From Jaminaea rosea (Eukaryota; Basidiomycota; Exobasidiomycetes; Microstromatales): 64,000 nucleotides of DNA. This document shows, piece by piece, positions 42,016 through 53,400 of the stretch. The number at the start of each line of letters is the position of its first letter. Position 1 is the first letter of the stretch. The notes below the pieces were generated by a model. It saw only the letters and a program-made list of their open reading frames with translations. It did not search any database and was not told where the DNA came from. A program made the position numbers and the translations under genes. Location of the stretch: contig NW_020289977.1 of assembly GCF_003144245.1 (NCBI RefSeq), positions 620,001-684,000 on the forward strand, given 5' to 3'.

Positions 42016-45000
42016 TCATTCCCCCTCTTTCTGCTTGTGACCCTTTCCCTCCCCCTCTCCACCCTCGCGCTGCTCTCTCTTCTTTCTCGTGTTTCTTTCA
42101 ACTCTAGCTCTCCTTGCCTCCTTCGCAATCATCAGCATCTCTGGGCTGAAGACCATCCGCGACCGGGCCTCTTCCCGCCTCCACGCCTCGCTTATAACCT
42201 GTTGTCGCTGCTTCACGACGTCCAACCAGATCTTCGGGGGATCGGTCCGTGTCTCGCCCTGGCCGCTCGCCCGTAATTGGGCCATGATCCTGTCCTCCTC
42301 CAACAACATACCCACCTCCTCGTTCAGCTCGCGCAACCTCTCCTGCCGGGCAATGCGTCTCAGCCGGCGGGCTTTGATCGTCATGGTGATGCGAATGGGC
42401 TGGCGCGGCTTGAAGCGCAGGAGGGGAACGTTGTAGTATGACGGGGGGATGAGTGAGCCGGAGGGGAGAGGTCGAGGTCCGCGAGGGGCACAGGCTGCTG
42501 GTGGTGGGCGCACCTTGCGCATCTGACTGCGGGACTTGAGGCGGGCTGAATGCTGGCAATGCTCCTTGCGGATGCGGACAAGAAGGCGGGAAAACTGCTC
42601 GCGACTTGGCGTCTCTTCTTGCGAATCATTGGCATCCTCGCGGCACAGAGCAAGGAGCTCCCTAGCTTCTGTCACAAGTGCTCTTGCTGCAAATACGGAT
42701 CGCTTGACGTACTTGCCGCGCTTGAAGCGGATGCGAAGCCACTGCCTGACCATATCGGCATTCCCGGTCGACGCGAACCTAAGAGGCAGTTGCTGAAGGA
42801 GACCACGGTAGAGGGTCCAAAGCACCTCGAACTTCCCCTCTCGAGTGGCGTAGAAGGGCGATGGAGAGCGCACGGTGCGTGGCATCGAGGCGATAAGGTC
42901 GTCGATGCTAGCGGCTGGTATGCTGTACGGCGCAGCTGCGCTGGATGGGCTGTGGGTTGAGAAGGCGGCTGATGAGCCACTAGCTCGACGGCGCTCAGCC
43001 GCAGAAGGCGACGTCGGTAGGCCAGTGGCTGAGCGAGGCGTGCGTGCGCTCTTGCCCGCAGACCCGGAGGCCCATCGCTTTGTTCTCGAAGCAGGTTCGG
43101 GAGGCGAAAGTGCCTTGGCCCGTCTCTCCAGAGCCCGAATCTCATGGATGTCGTCTGACGCCTGCGCCTGCAAGTACAAGATACCTCGGTCGCCAAGACT
43201 GCGGTGCTTCTGATCCGAAGGCTGATAAGGAGGGTGAACCGCCCTTCGGTGCGGCTTCGACGTCGTCTCGTTGTTGGATGCCACCTCCTCCATCGCCCTC
43301 CCATCACGATGGAGGGATCCCCCATTCGTCTTTGCCAGGATCTGATGAATATCGAGTGCCTCGCCCGTCGGTACCGGCTCCGTCTGACTGGGTGTCACGC
43401 ACGGATCGTCCACCTCCTTTCTCAGCACCTTATCCAAGTCCACCTGCGCGAACCACGCCACCCCCTCGGGCAACCCCTCCATCTCCAGCTTGAAAGCAAA
43501 CATGGCTCTCGTCCACAAATTTGCAATCTGGAGCGCCAATGCGGCGCGATGCGCGTCCTCTTCACGGGCGAGGTAGCGCACCTCGTCGTGCACGCTGAGC
43601 ATGAAGCGGGCGGAGATGTCGTAGATGCGACACAGGTGGTCCATGCTTGTTATGAGGAGATGCAGGTAGTCTACCCCGCTTGATTGAACAACCCAGTTGA
43701 TGCGGGACGGCATGAAGTCACCGCCGCCACCGCCTAGGTCGGAGCCATTGCCATTACCGTTGCCATTGACATTGGTTTGGCCGTTGCGCCCGCGATGACC
43801 CTGCGACTTGGGCAAGAACTTGCGAGATAAGGCCGCAGTGATCCCGCAGTCGAGCGCAGGCGTCCGAGGATGCTCGCTCAGCGCAACATCTTCCAGCTTG
43901 TTGAACACAAATGACTCTGTGCCGCCGAACCAGAATTTACGACCGAAGTACTCGGGCGAATGCGTGTTTGTTCCTTTTGTCGAGGCGTACAGCTCCTTTG
44001 CCAGTCGGGTAGCCTCTTCACCAGGCATCGCCGGGTTGGCTTTGAGCAGCAGCTGCGTTGCATGTCTGATTCCCGCACCGTAGATGCGCGAGTAGTTGAA
44101 GACCTTGGCTTGATTCCGGCTCGTGCCGAGGATGCTTGCTGTCTTGCTGTGAAGGTCCGTACCAGCTGACTTGGTGCCTTCCAACGTCATCCAGCCAATG
44201 GCAGTGGCGCCGTGCACGCCAAATTGGGCATCACCCATCACTGAGCAGATCCAGAGTTCTTCAGAGTCCACATCTGCGCCGACGATGACCCATCCTGGGG
44301 GTGCCTTGACCATCGACTTGAGCTCGGAGCCCACGCGGTTCTTCTTCGCATTCGAGGCAGTGAGCCACGTCTTCTCGATTGCTCGGCGGGTGATCGTGCC
44401 CATCGTGACTACCTGTGGTAGGATGAGACCTTTGCGCCGCGTCTTCTCCTTCTCGCCACGCCGCATACCGCTGGCACCTAGACCGAATTCCATCTTCGAC
44501 CCGCCTTCGCCATCCCACACAACCATCTGATTTGCCACACGATCTCGCACGCCAATCCAGTAGCTGCACTGTGCATTGAGATCGAGGGCATCGCGTGCGG
44601 CGCGTTTGCCTAGCTCTTCAGGGTGCTCACTGCGCAGGGTTCCGTCTTCGAAAAAGGCCATGAAGCTCTTGCTGAAGGGACTGCCCACATTCGAGTCCTC
44701 GCCGGCCGTGTGTGGGACCTTGTAGAAGAGACTGGGCGAGTTGAAGTTCTCTGACGCCGCCTTGAGCGCTTCATCCGCTTCGTGGGTGAAGATGAGCGGC
44801 TTCTGCCGTGTGCTGAAGGCTTCTTGCTCGTGCGGGCGATGCATGTAAATCCAGCCATGCTCTCTGCTATGGAAGAGAGGGCATTGCCGCCAAGATACCT
44901 TGAGCAGGAGCGGGGCAATCCGGGTGCGAATCGTAAGTTCCAGCTGGCCGGTCGCTGACTTGTACAGATCCCAGTACCAACGGGGCCACGTCTCCGAAGA

Positions 45001-47223
45001 GGAATCAGGATCGATCTCTTCTGGCGGGCTGACGGGGGACCAGTCTAGGCCATCCATGCGTTGTGCGAGGGTCGCATCCTCTTGCGAGCGAGCGTAGACG
45101 AGCTCTGCTGCGTGTCGCAGCTTGTCTGCGATGTCCTCCTTGCTGGACTTTGAGCGCACGGCGTCGAGAACCGCTTGACCCTCCTCGCCCAAGTCCGAAA
45201 CCACCTCCTTGCCGGTAGCAGACGAGAGAAAGCCTTTGCTGGTCGGCATAGCGCTCAGCTGCTCCGTGCCAGCCATCCACTTCCCTTCTTCGCTCTGCGA
45301 GATACGCTCGCCATGGAGCGAAAGCATGAGAACGAATGGCGTGATCTTCTGAGCCGTCGAGGGTGCGCGTGCGCCGAGGACGTACTCGCGGTACCACTTC
45401 GGCACAGTCTCGACCTCTTCTCCGTCACAGCCCGGCTTAGGCTTCTTGGGCTTTTTCGGTGACCAATCGAGTTGGGAGAGCCAAGGGTCCACCTTCCACC
45501 ACTCGGGCTCGGCTTCGGCACGCCTCTTGTGCTCCTCTCGTAGCTCTTCGGCGAGCGAGATCAAAGCTTGACGCACTCCCTTGAGGGCATCCTCGTATTT
45601 GACGTCGCATCGTTGCTGGTACTCGAGCCATTCGTCATCGACGGGCAGGATGGGGCTGCCGAGGCCAAGCACGCCAGCAAAGGTGGCTGGATGAGGGCAA
45701 GTCTCTCTGAAAGCTGGGAGGACCTTGGCGAAGACGGCGTGCGTGGCGGAGACATCACGAGCACAATAGGAGAGGAGCGTGTCGAGCTCGTCGAGGATGC
45801 CTTGACGGGACGTGCCATCAACGAAGTGATTGCGCAGATCTTTTGGCAGGTGGATGCCACAGTGAAGGGCGGCAACTTCTGCAAGAGAATTCGTCGAGCT
45901 GATGTCTTGCCATTGCAAGCCATGTCGAGGGTCTGAGTCGCCATCATCGCTCATGCCGTCCTCATCAATGCTCGGCGTGGGGGACGGCGCGATGCGATCA
46001 GTCAAGGCGTCGAGATCGAGGCCCATCGAGACAAGCTCCGCGATCTCAGCGTCTTCGAGTCTCTCCCCGCCTAGCAGCTTGAGTACCTCTTGCCTCTGTT
46101 CATCACGCAGCTCCTGATCCAAGAGCAGCTTCTCTGCCTGTTTCTTTGCTCGGTTTCTTCGATATTGTATCCAAGCGGGTCGCTGCGGCGAGGAGATGCC
46201 GCGTACGGCGATGTGCAATGATTGGGTATCCATGAAGCGGGTCTTGCTGAGGGAGAGGCTGTACTCTTCGCGAATACGAGCGCGGTCGTAGCCTACATTG
46301 TGGCCAACGAGAAGGCGTGAGGTGCCCGTAGCAGGGTCGCCGAAGGGAATTAGGTGATCTTTGCGATCTGACTCGCCCATCAGCCAGGGGCTCAGCCATG
46401 CGTACCAGGCGTTGGGTCCGGCAGCTGTGGCCATGACTGGAAAGGGGCTTTCTGCAACCATGGTCTCGACATCGAAGACGAGGGCGGCATCATTGACGTC
46501 GGGATAGTCGACTGGCTGACCTTCGCCCAGTGTCGTCGCGTTGCCATCGCTGGATCGTAGCACTGGGTACTTAACCCAGCCAGAGACTCTGAGCCAATGC
46601 GGGTGTCGCGGCTCCATCATGGTGCGAAGCTGCGAGTCCATGCCGATCCATTGCAAAGGTGAGGGCCTTGCATCATCAAGTTGATGTTCTGCGTCTTGCG
46701 AAGAGGGCGGCGGCAAGAGTTTGGCTGAGGCTAGCTCTTCGGACAAGCCAAGCCAGGGCTGAGCTGCGTCTCGACCAATGGTCCAGAAGTGCTCGCCGAG
46801 GTCCTTGCCCTGAAGAGGCGGCAGGCGAAAGTCTGTAGAGGGGAGGATGGATGCTTGCGAAGGGGAGAGGCCATGATTGTGCAAATGCGCCTGGGAGAGG
46901 GAAATCGCATGTGGATGGAGTGGCGGCGTCCGCGCAGCTCCTGGAGGGAATACCTGTCGAGAGAATGAAGGGCAAAGAAGCTGGACACCAAGTGGATTGC
47001 GAGGGGCTACAAGCAGGCGAAGATGAGCTGATGATGACGACGATCATGATGATAATCCGTGGTTGCGCAGCAGCAACTCACCTTGGGAAGCTTTGGCCGT
47101 GTCATCATAAGTCATCGACGAAGATGCGACGGTGGCCTGGCATCGCCGCCATATGGTAGGAGGTCCAATGTATTGATGGCATCGTATCGACCCTTGACGC
47201 CGTACGAGAGCAGCATGTATCAT
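42016..47223 (-). CDS. MIP1: Mitochondrial DNA polymerase gamma fused to an LYR-type domain
   Basis: Two exons, 47223-47082 and 47027-42016 (intron 54 nt), give 1717 residues. ATG 47223 starts a presequence (MIHAALVRRQGSIRCHQYIG) and the splice leads to RNPLGVQLLCPSFSRQVFPP, the usual start of the gamma family. The exonuclease motifs are present: VFDVETM (about 231), VGHNVGYDRARIREEY and YCARDVSATHAVF. So are polymerase motifs A (VGADVDSEELWICSV, about 968), B (NQAKVFNYSRIYGAG) and C (SVHDEV, about 1190). The conserved part ends near residue 1284 (GEALDIHQIL). Without any stop the frame runs through a 160-residue Ser/Ala/Arg-rich linker into VLWTLYRGLLQQLP (about 1449), an LYR/Cup1-like helical domain, then SLIPPSYYNVPLLRFKPRQP and a Lys/Arg/Glu tail. 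Polymerase identity is certain; the LYR reading is by motif only. Confidence 0.93.
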
Positions 47224-47456
47224 CAATGGACCATGAGGGACCGCAGCCAAAGTGGGAGAGAGACTTGGGGGACCGAGACGTCGGATGAATAGATTAGCAG
47301 AGACGTGCTCGAGGGATTGCAAAGTCCAGCGTCTGCAGTCTGTCTTCCGCCCTCGACGACGGACGGACGGAAGGACAGACGGACGGATGGGCGCCAGGAG
47401 TCCAACCAACACTTCGACCTCCCCCGTATGCTTGCATTGTTTCCACGACGCAGACC
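47224..47456. promoter_or_regulatory. Short divergent promoter MIP1 / unknown gene
   Basis: Only 233 bp separate the two start codons. The segment contains an imperfect GGAC/GGAT tetranucleotide array (ACGACGGACGGACGGAAGG, extending from about 47355 to 47391). Both genes must share this region for initiation. Confidence 0.5.
47355..47391. repeat. Imperfect GGAC tetranucleotide array
   Basis: Repeats of GGAC with variants (GGAA, AGAC, GGAT) lie in the short divergent promoter between MIP1 and the gene at 47457. This is low-complexity sequence with no assigned function. Confidence 0.6.
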
Positions 47457-49075
47457 ATGACCGCGACAGACCACGCCTCATCATCATCAACATCATATCC
47501 CCCGCAAAGGTCAAAGCCACCTCCTGGTCAATTGCGCAGCTACCTCATCAGCACAGAGACGGACGCAGTCAGGGACCTTCGCCTCCAGATCACCCTCGAC
47601 GAAGGCGGGGGCCACAGTCGTACAACGCCTCTGAATCCTCCTCGCCCCCTCTACTTTCGTCAACGCACCCTCACACCTCGCGATGAGATCGTCGACCGCC
47701 TCGTAGATGCTGCGACTGGCAAAGCTTCTTGGACGATCCATCGCCCGACTAGAGGATGGTACCAGCATATACGCTCCCCGCTCCTCCCGCCTGGAGGATC
47801 CATCCCGCTTCGTCCTGCTCGACCTGACTTTGTCACGACCACGATGGGCGTGCAAGATCCAACCAGTACGCCTTTGACCTTTTCGCTCACTACAAGAGTG
47901 AATGAGGCGGCACTACCTAATTGCAAGGCGTGGATCGACGATGTACGCAAAGCAGAGGAGGCGGACATGGGCGTCGGTCACCGGGACGATCAAGATCAAG
48001 CAGCAGCTGAAGACTTCACAGCAGTCGATCTGAGTGGCAGTAGCGCAAACATCGCTCGACGCAGTGTCTCTGGTAGCTCTAGGCAGTCAAGCAGCCAATG
48101 GTCGCCAGGCCACGCAGCTCGCACTTCATCGGTCTCATCGACTCCGCAGCTTTCCCTCGACCCTGGTGCTGCTGGCGGCAACTCTCACGCTCGCCGGCGG
48201 TCCTCGAACAAGACACCAGCAGCCAGCCCGGACATGCGCAGGAAACAGTCAATACCAACGTTTGAGGGCGTACGAGAGGAAGAAGCGGGCGAAGAAGACG
48301 CGAATCAGCAGGCATGTACCATCCCGCAGGCACCCTCCCCCGCCTCCACGACCGCTTCTGCAAAGCCAGCCCAGTGCTATTTCCTTCTCCTCGACGGAGC
48401 TGCTCGTCTGCCTCCTCCGTCAACGAGCAGCGTCGCCTCCTCGCTCGCCCCAGGTCGCATCTCGGAAGGCTCTCAACGGCTGGGTTGGGCACGTTGGGCA
48501 TGGAGCTTAATGCCGGAGCCTCTACGTCCTCAATTGGCTTTTGACACGACGAAGAGCTTCTCAGTGCGATGGATCGAGGTCGCGGCCGCTGTGGCCGCAA
48601 GCGGAGTCAACGGATCTAACAGCGCTAGCAACGGTGCGAAGCCTGTGACGTCAGTTGAGGTAATGAGATACGAGGACGAAGGGTCAGGATGGTCATCGGT
48701 CTTCGATGGTCGCACGAGGGGCAGATTTGTCTTTCAAGAGGAAGCAGTCAAGGCACTGCGGATCGATCGAGCCTTTTGGATGGCGGTGCGTGCAGGCGAC
48801 GGCGACGGCGACGGCGACTAGATGTGGCCCTCATCGTTTCATCTGACCTTCAAATTCTCCTTGCCTCGCTGCGCATACAGGTCGGTCTGGCCTACCTCGA
48901 ATTCCTAGAGGAGCGAGATGTGCGTGTAGTAAGCCAAGGCCCAACCGCAATGCAACGCAAGGCATGGCGGCGCGAGTTGACGTCTTTGGCGTGCGCCACG
49001 CTGACCCTGTCCGCTCTTTCCCCCGTCTTGCTCGCTTCCTTTGAACAGGGCTATAACGCTGCCAGTGGAGGGTGA
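47457..49075 (+). CDS. Protein of unknown function, two exons
   Basis: Exons 47457-48785 and 48881-49075 (intron 95 nt, GTGCGT...ATACAG, phase 0) give 507 residues. I do not recognise the family. The N-terminal 180 residues look folded (LRSYLISTETDAVRDLRLQI; PPRPLYFRQRTLTPRDEIVD; ASWTIHRPTRGWYQHIRSPL; PLTFSLTTRVNE). A Ser/Arg/Gln-rich linker (about 200-310) follows. Then a second folded part (QCYFLLLDGAARLPPP; FSVRWIEVAAAVAASG) runs across the splice into FWMA-VGLAYLEFLEERDVRVVSQG. The C-terminus has a moderately hydrophobic helix (LTSLACATLTLSALSPVLL). If the intron were retained, the frame would add a Gly-Asp repeat and stop. Splicing is favoured because exon 2 stays open and has sensible composition. 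Confidence 0.78.
48795..48818 (+). repeat. (GGCGAC)4 hexanucleotide repeat in an intron
   Basis: Four perfect GGCGAC units lie just inside the intron of the unknown gene at 47457-49075, nine bases after the donor GT. Read without splicing they code for Gly-Asp repeats followed at once by TAG. Confidence 0.9.
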
Positions 49076-50422
49076 TGATGACGATACGAGGCCTCGGCGG
49101 GCAGAATCCCGTTGCATTTGCACAGCACCAAAAAAAAATCTAATGATACCCTCGTCGATATGCCCGCCCGCGTTACTGCCCCTCTGCCTGAGCCTGTCTG
49201 TCTTTCTCGCTCGCCCACTGGCTCGCTCATGGTACATTTTTGCCTTCTGAGTTTGGCCTAACCCAATCGCCTCCGGCACTTATTGGCCCTTACCCTTGCC
49301 TCTATCGGTTGATGCCACTAATCATTTTTCGTGCTACATGCATCCTTTGTGCTATGTGCGGCCACATCCTCACTACGGCGTCCAAGAGAGATGGCGTTAT
49401 CGACATTGATGTCCCGCCTGCTTTGACGGTTGGCATCCCGCCTCGGCGCCTCTTGCTTTGACGATCGTCGTCGTTGAGCAGGGGCCCCCTCTTCGTGAGC
49501 TGCACGCCTTTGTCCCTCGCAGCCAGTCTCGACCCTCGACGTCGAATCCTTGTCGACCTACGACGTGTCGTCTGCGCGAGCCGCCGCGAGCTGTGAACAA
49601 GGCGGAGCTTCGACAAGCAAGGGAGGGCGGGCAGGGACGAGAGGGGACGACAATGAGCCCTCTGCTTGAAATTGGCCGCGATCTTGAGCCCCTCGTGTCG
49701 AGCTCGAGCCGTTGTCCAACACTGCCGCTGCAAGCCTCCGCCGTCTGGCTGCCGATGTGAGAGAGGGGCGGGGAGGTGAGGGCCGAGGGAGGGAGGCTGA
49801 GCTGGGAGCGGGAGGCCACGACCGATTTGGCGCGCCGCGGTGCATGCATGCCTTGACCTTGACTTGAGAGCACTGAGCAGACCAACGCCGCCGAGGGCTT
49901 CTCGACCGCGAATGGGGGGTCCCTCGTCCCGTCGTCCGCTCAATGTGATGTGATCGACGCCAATGATGTCCAAGTAGCTCTTTGAATCCCCTCCCTCCCT
50001 ATCCTTCCTACCTCTCTTTCCCTCATCCTTCCCAGCATACCACGCACGCAAGCTCAACAGCCTGCTCCCTCATCATCACCGACGATCCCCTGGTCCCTCC
50101 CCCTGCGCCTCTCTGTAGCCTCTCCCCCCTTTCGCCGCTTGCCCGCTTGCCTCGACGCCCAATCACGCACAACGGTTCATACCGCCCGCCTCCGCCTCCG
50201 CCTCATCTCGATCCGCCACCCATTGAATGAAGTCGACCACGTACGAGTAGCCGCCCACCGTCGCCGCCTGCCCTCGAGGATCCTAGGAGCAACAAGAGCA
50301 AACCGCCCGACCCGCTAGCACGCAGGTAGCTCTGGTAGGCCAAGCCGCCGACGCCGCTCCTTCTTCCACCGCGCCTTCTTTCCAGCCTCCCCTCAATCCT
50401 TTTCCCCCGTGCTGCTACGAAG
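49076..50422. other. Long intergenic region upstream of the PPS1-like gene
   Basis: About 1.35 kb between two plus-strand genes. It has an A9 run near 49132 and, from about 49980 on, a strongly C/T-rich tract typical of a long 5' leader. No reading frame has convincing composition, and no tRNA or repeat was recognised. Most of it is probably promoter and leader of the phosphatase gene. Confidence 0.45.
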
Positions 50423-53400
50423 ATGGCTGCACCATCACTCCCTCCAGCATCGTCGCAGTCATCGTCTACTGCAGCCGCTGCAGTGTCCGTAGCCGCACCT
50501 GCTGCCAGCGTGTCCCTTCACCCGCTCGCCAGCCGCGGAGGACACCAATCCTCGACGATTGTCTCGGTCGAGATCCCTCAGCGAGGAGAGGCAGAAGACG
50601 ATCTTCCTGGCCTGTCAGAGCTCCAGGCGAGCCTCGACGAGGACTCACCAGGTGGACCCCTCGATTTCCGCCATCCTTCCACTCCTCGACCCTCTGCGCC
50701 GGCGCGTGAGAATGAGCAGCCTTGGGGAATAACGCATGAAGATCTGGAGCAGTATCCTGTCGTCGATGATAGGCCAGTCTTATGCACCTTTCTTGACGAG
50801 GACAGCTACCCGCACATCTTCCCCGTCGATGATGCTCCGCCGATCAGAGCAATGACGGTCCAGCAGTTGGTGAGCACGAGCTAAGTGATGGTGTCGATGT
50901 ATGCGTGAGCTAAGTCTTCTCCCTGTTTCACCCCCTCAGGCCGAGCTGCATTCTCACTACGCCTCACTCGATGTCCCACAATCCGTCGTCTTCCCCTTTC
51001 TCCATGGTGTCGATGGTACCAACCTAGCTCAAAACGTCTTCTTCAAGGCGCCTATCAGCGGCCAGCCAGCACCTAACTACCGCGGTCTTGCCATCGTCCG
51101 CGCAGACATGCCCACCCCAACGCAGCAGAGACGTCAGCATCGGGCGTCGTTTGCCGCGTCCAGCAGCAATCACTCGAGATCGAGAGCACACTCCATCGCA
51201 TCGTCGTCCGCAGGCAGCGAGGATGCTAGCAGGGCCTCGAGCGAGGGCGGACGCCATGAGATGGCCCCTTCGAGCTCAGTCACCTCCATCAACTCGTCAG
51301 TGGCATCCTCGGACCGCTCGAGCGCATCTCTCTTCTCCGCTGCCAACGATTCTGGATACAACACATCGCAGACGTCGGTCACGACGAGCTGTGGTGCAGA
51401 AGAAGCGCAACAAAAGCAACCTCACCAAGCCGCCTCACCTACCGAGAGCTGGGATCCTCAGCCGGAGCACTCGATTCTCAACTCGTCCTTCTACCCGGCC
51501 GAGCTCCTTCGCCCACCCGTCATGGTCAATCGCCGCTCGAAGAAGTCGTACCACGCAGTGCCCTGCTCCTCACCCACGCAAGACGAGACAATGGTGCAGA
51601 CTTCCTCCTTCTACCGGCCCGAGCAGCCAGACGGAGTCAATTTGCGCAACTTCAAGATTCAGAGCGCCAAGTACGCAACCGTCTCGGACATTGTCATCTA
51701 CTGCCCCGCCGGCTTCCACGAGGGTGTTCTTTGCCTAGCCAAGTGGTTCCAGGAAGCTCACGAGGCGAGCTGGCAGGAGAGGGTGGACCGTGGGCTCGGT
51801 GGACTTCGTTACAACGTCTTCATCGTCACTGAGCCCTTTGCAGCCTTCCAGCGCATTGCACCCCACCTCGTCGCAGTCAACGCCCATGGGACACCTCAGC
51901 ATCGTGTCGACTTTGTGGAGCGAGAGCGCGAAGAGATGCAACGCCTTACGGCCGCCTCGCCCATCGATGACAATGTCTGGCTGGGCTGCACGGGGGACAT
52001 GCCTGCATTCGACGATGAAGACGGAGACGCCGACGACTTGAGCGATGCAGAGAATCGTCAACTAAACCCTCATGGCTTCAGCATCTGCATTGAGTGCCAT
52101 GACTCTGCAGACGTGCCTGATGCACGCAGGCTGAGCCATGCTGCTCACTTCCTCGACGCAGTAGAAGCGACGGCTGTCTTTGAGCTCAACAGCAAGCAGG
52201 CCTTGCGTGACTTTGAGCAAGATGAAGGGACAGATGGCTCCAGGGGAAGGAGTGAAGCAAGGGGCCGTGTCGTAGACGGCAGCGACGATTCTCGCGCATC
52301 GTCTCTGTCCCTTGGCCCAAACGGCTGGACGCCAGCTCTGCCCAGTCGTCTGCAGAGCGGTGGTCTTAGACGCAAGACGAGCGAAGGACCAAGCGAAGGG
52401 GTCGCGAAGGCTCCCACGCCGGCTGTCAACAACATCGTTCAGCTTGAGTGCTCTTCGCTCAGCGGCCTCCTGCCTGACCGCGAGCAAGATCGCCTGCCCG
52501 GTACCGAGGTCGACCGTCAGCTTTCCCGAGTTGCAGACGCCGTCGTCAATGTGTGCGTCTGGCTAAAGAATCAGAGCGTGCCGGCCGCGACTCAAGCCGC
52601 CTCTCAACCGCAGCCTAGCAGTGGTGGCTTACTCGCGGGAGCACTTCGCAGTGTCGGCAACCACCATGGCCGCCACTCTGGATCTCAGTCACCCTCGTCA
52701 CCCAAACAAGCACGCTCTGTCCTGCCCTCGACACCGACCGCTAAGCGTCATCCTCGTCGCGTCCTCATTCACTGCGGCGACGGCTATACTGAGACGTCGA
52801 TCCTTGCGCTCACATACCTCATGTACGCTCGCGGTCTGTCGCTGCCCGACGCCTACCTTCATCTGCAGAACACGGCCAAGCGATCCTTCTTTGTGTTTGC
52901 CAAGGATGTGCCGCTGCTCAAGAAGCTCGAGATCCACGCCATGGCAATGCGACGTCGTGAAGCCGAGCAGTTCGAGGCGGCACAGGAGGCGGCACAGAGT
53001 CGCACTGCAAAGGCCAAGCACTCCTTCCCTTGGCTCAACTCGGACGAGAAGGAGGCAAGGCGCAAGGCAGGAGCGAGTCCTTCGGGTCGACGTGGCTCGA
53101 TGACCTCGTCTGAGCAACCTCACGAGCAAGGCAGCATGTGGGCTCGAGGACTGCACGGTCTCGTCTCTGCAGCCTCTGGCGGATCTTCCACCCTCAAGAA
53201 GACGCCGTCGAGCGCAGCTCTCGGCACGAACCTCTCGCCTACCACCAGCAACACTGGAGGCTCCACAAGCCCTCGCTCCGAGATTGCGCCACCCTCACGT
53301 GCCTTGACACCGACACCGCGAAGCGTCCGCCAGAAGCAGACCGACCACTCCTGGTTCCACGACCCGCGCTTCGAAGGTTCCTTCCCCTCACGAATTCTGC

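Noticed and set aside
43140-43310. In-frame intron in the linker between polymerase and LYR parts
   Set aside because: The best donor is GTGGCA, unlike the donors used here, and removing it would still leave both parts in one frame.
46953-47108. Alternative MIP1 start at 47108 with a splice to 46953
   Set aside because: It would delete the conserved RNPLGVQLLCPSFSRQ block. The model with the start at 47223 and a 54-nt intron keeps both that block and a good presequence.
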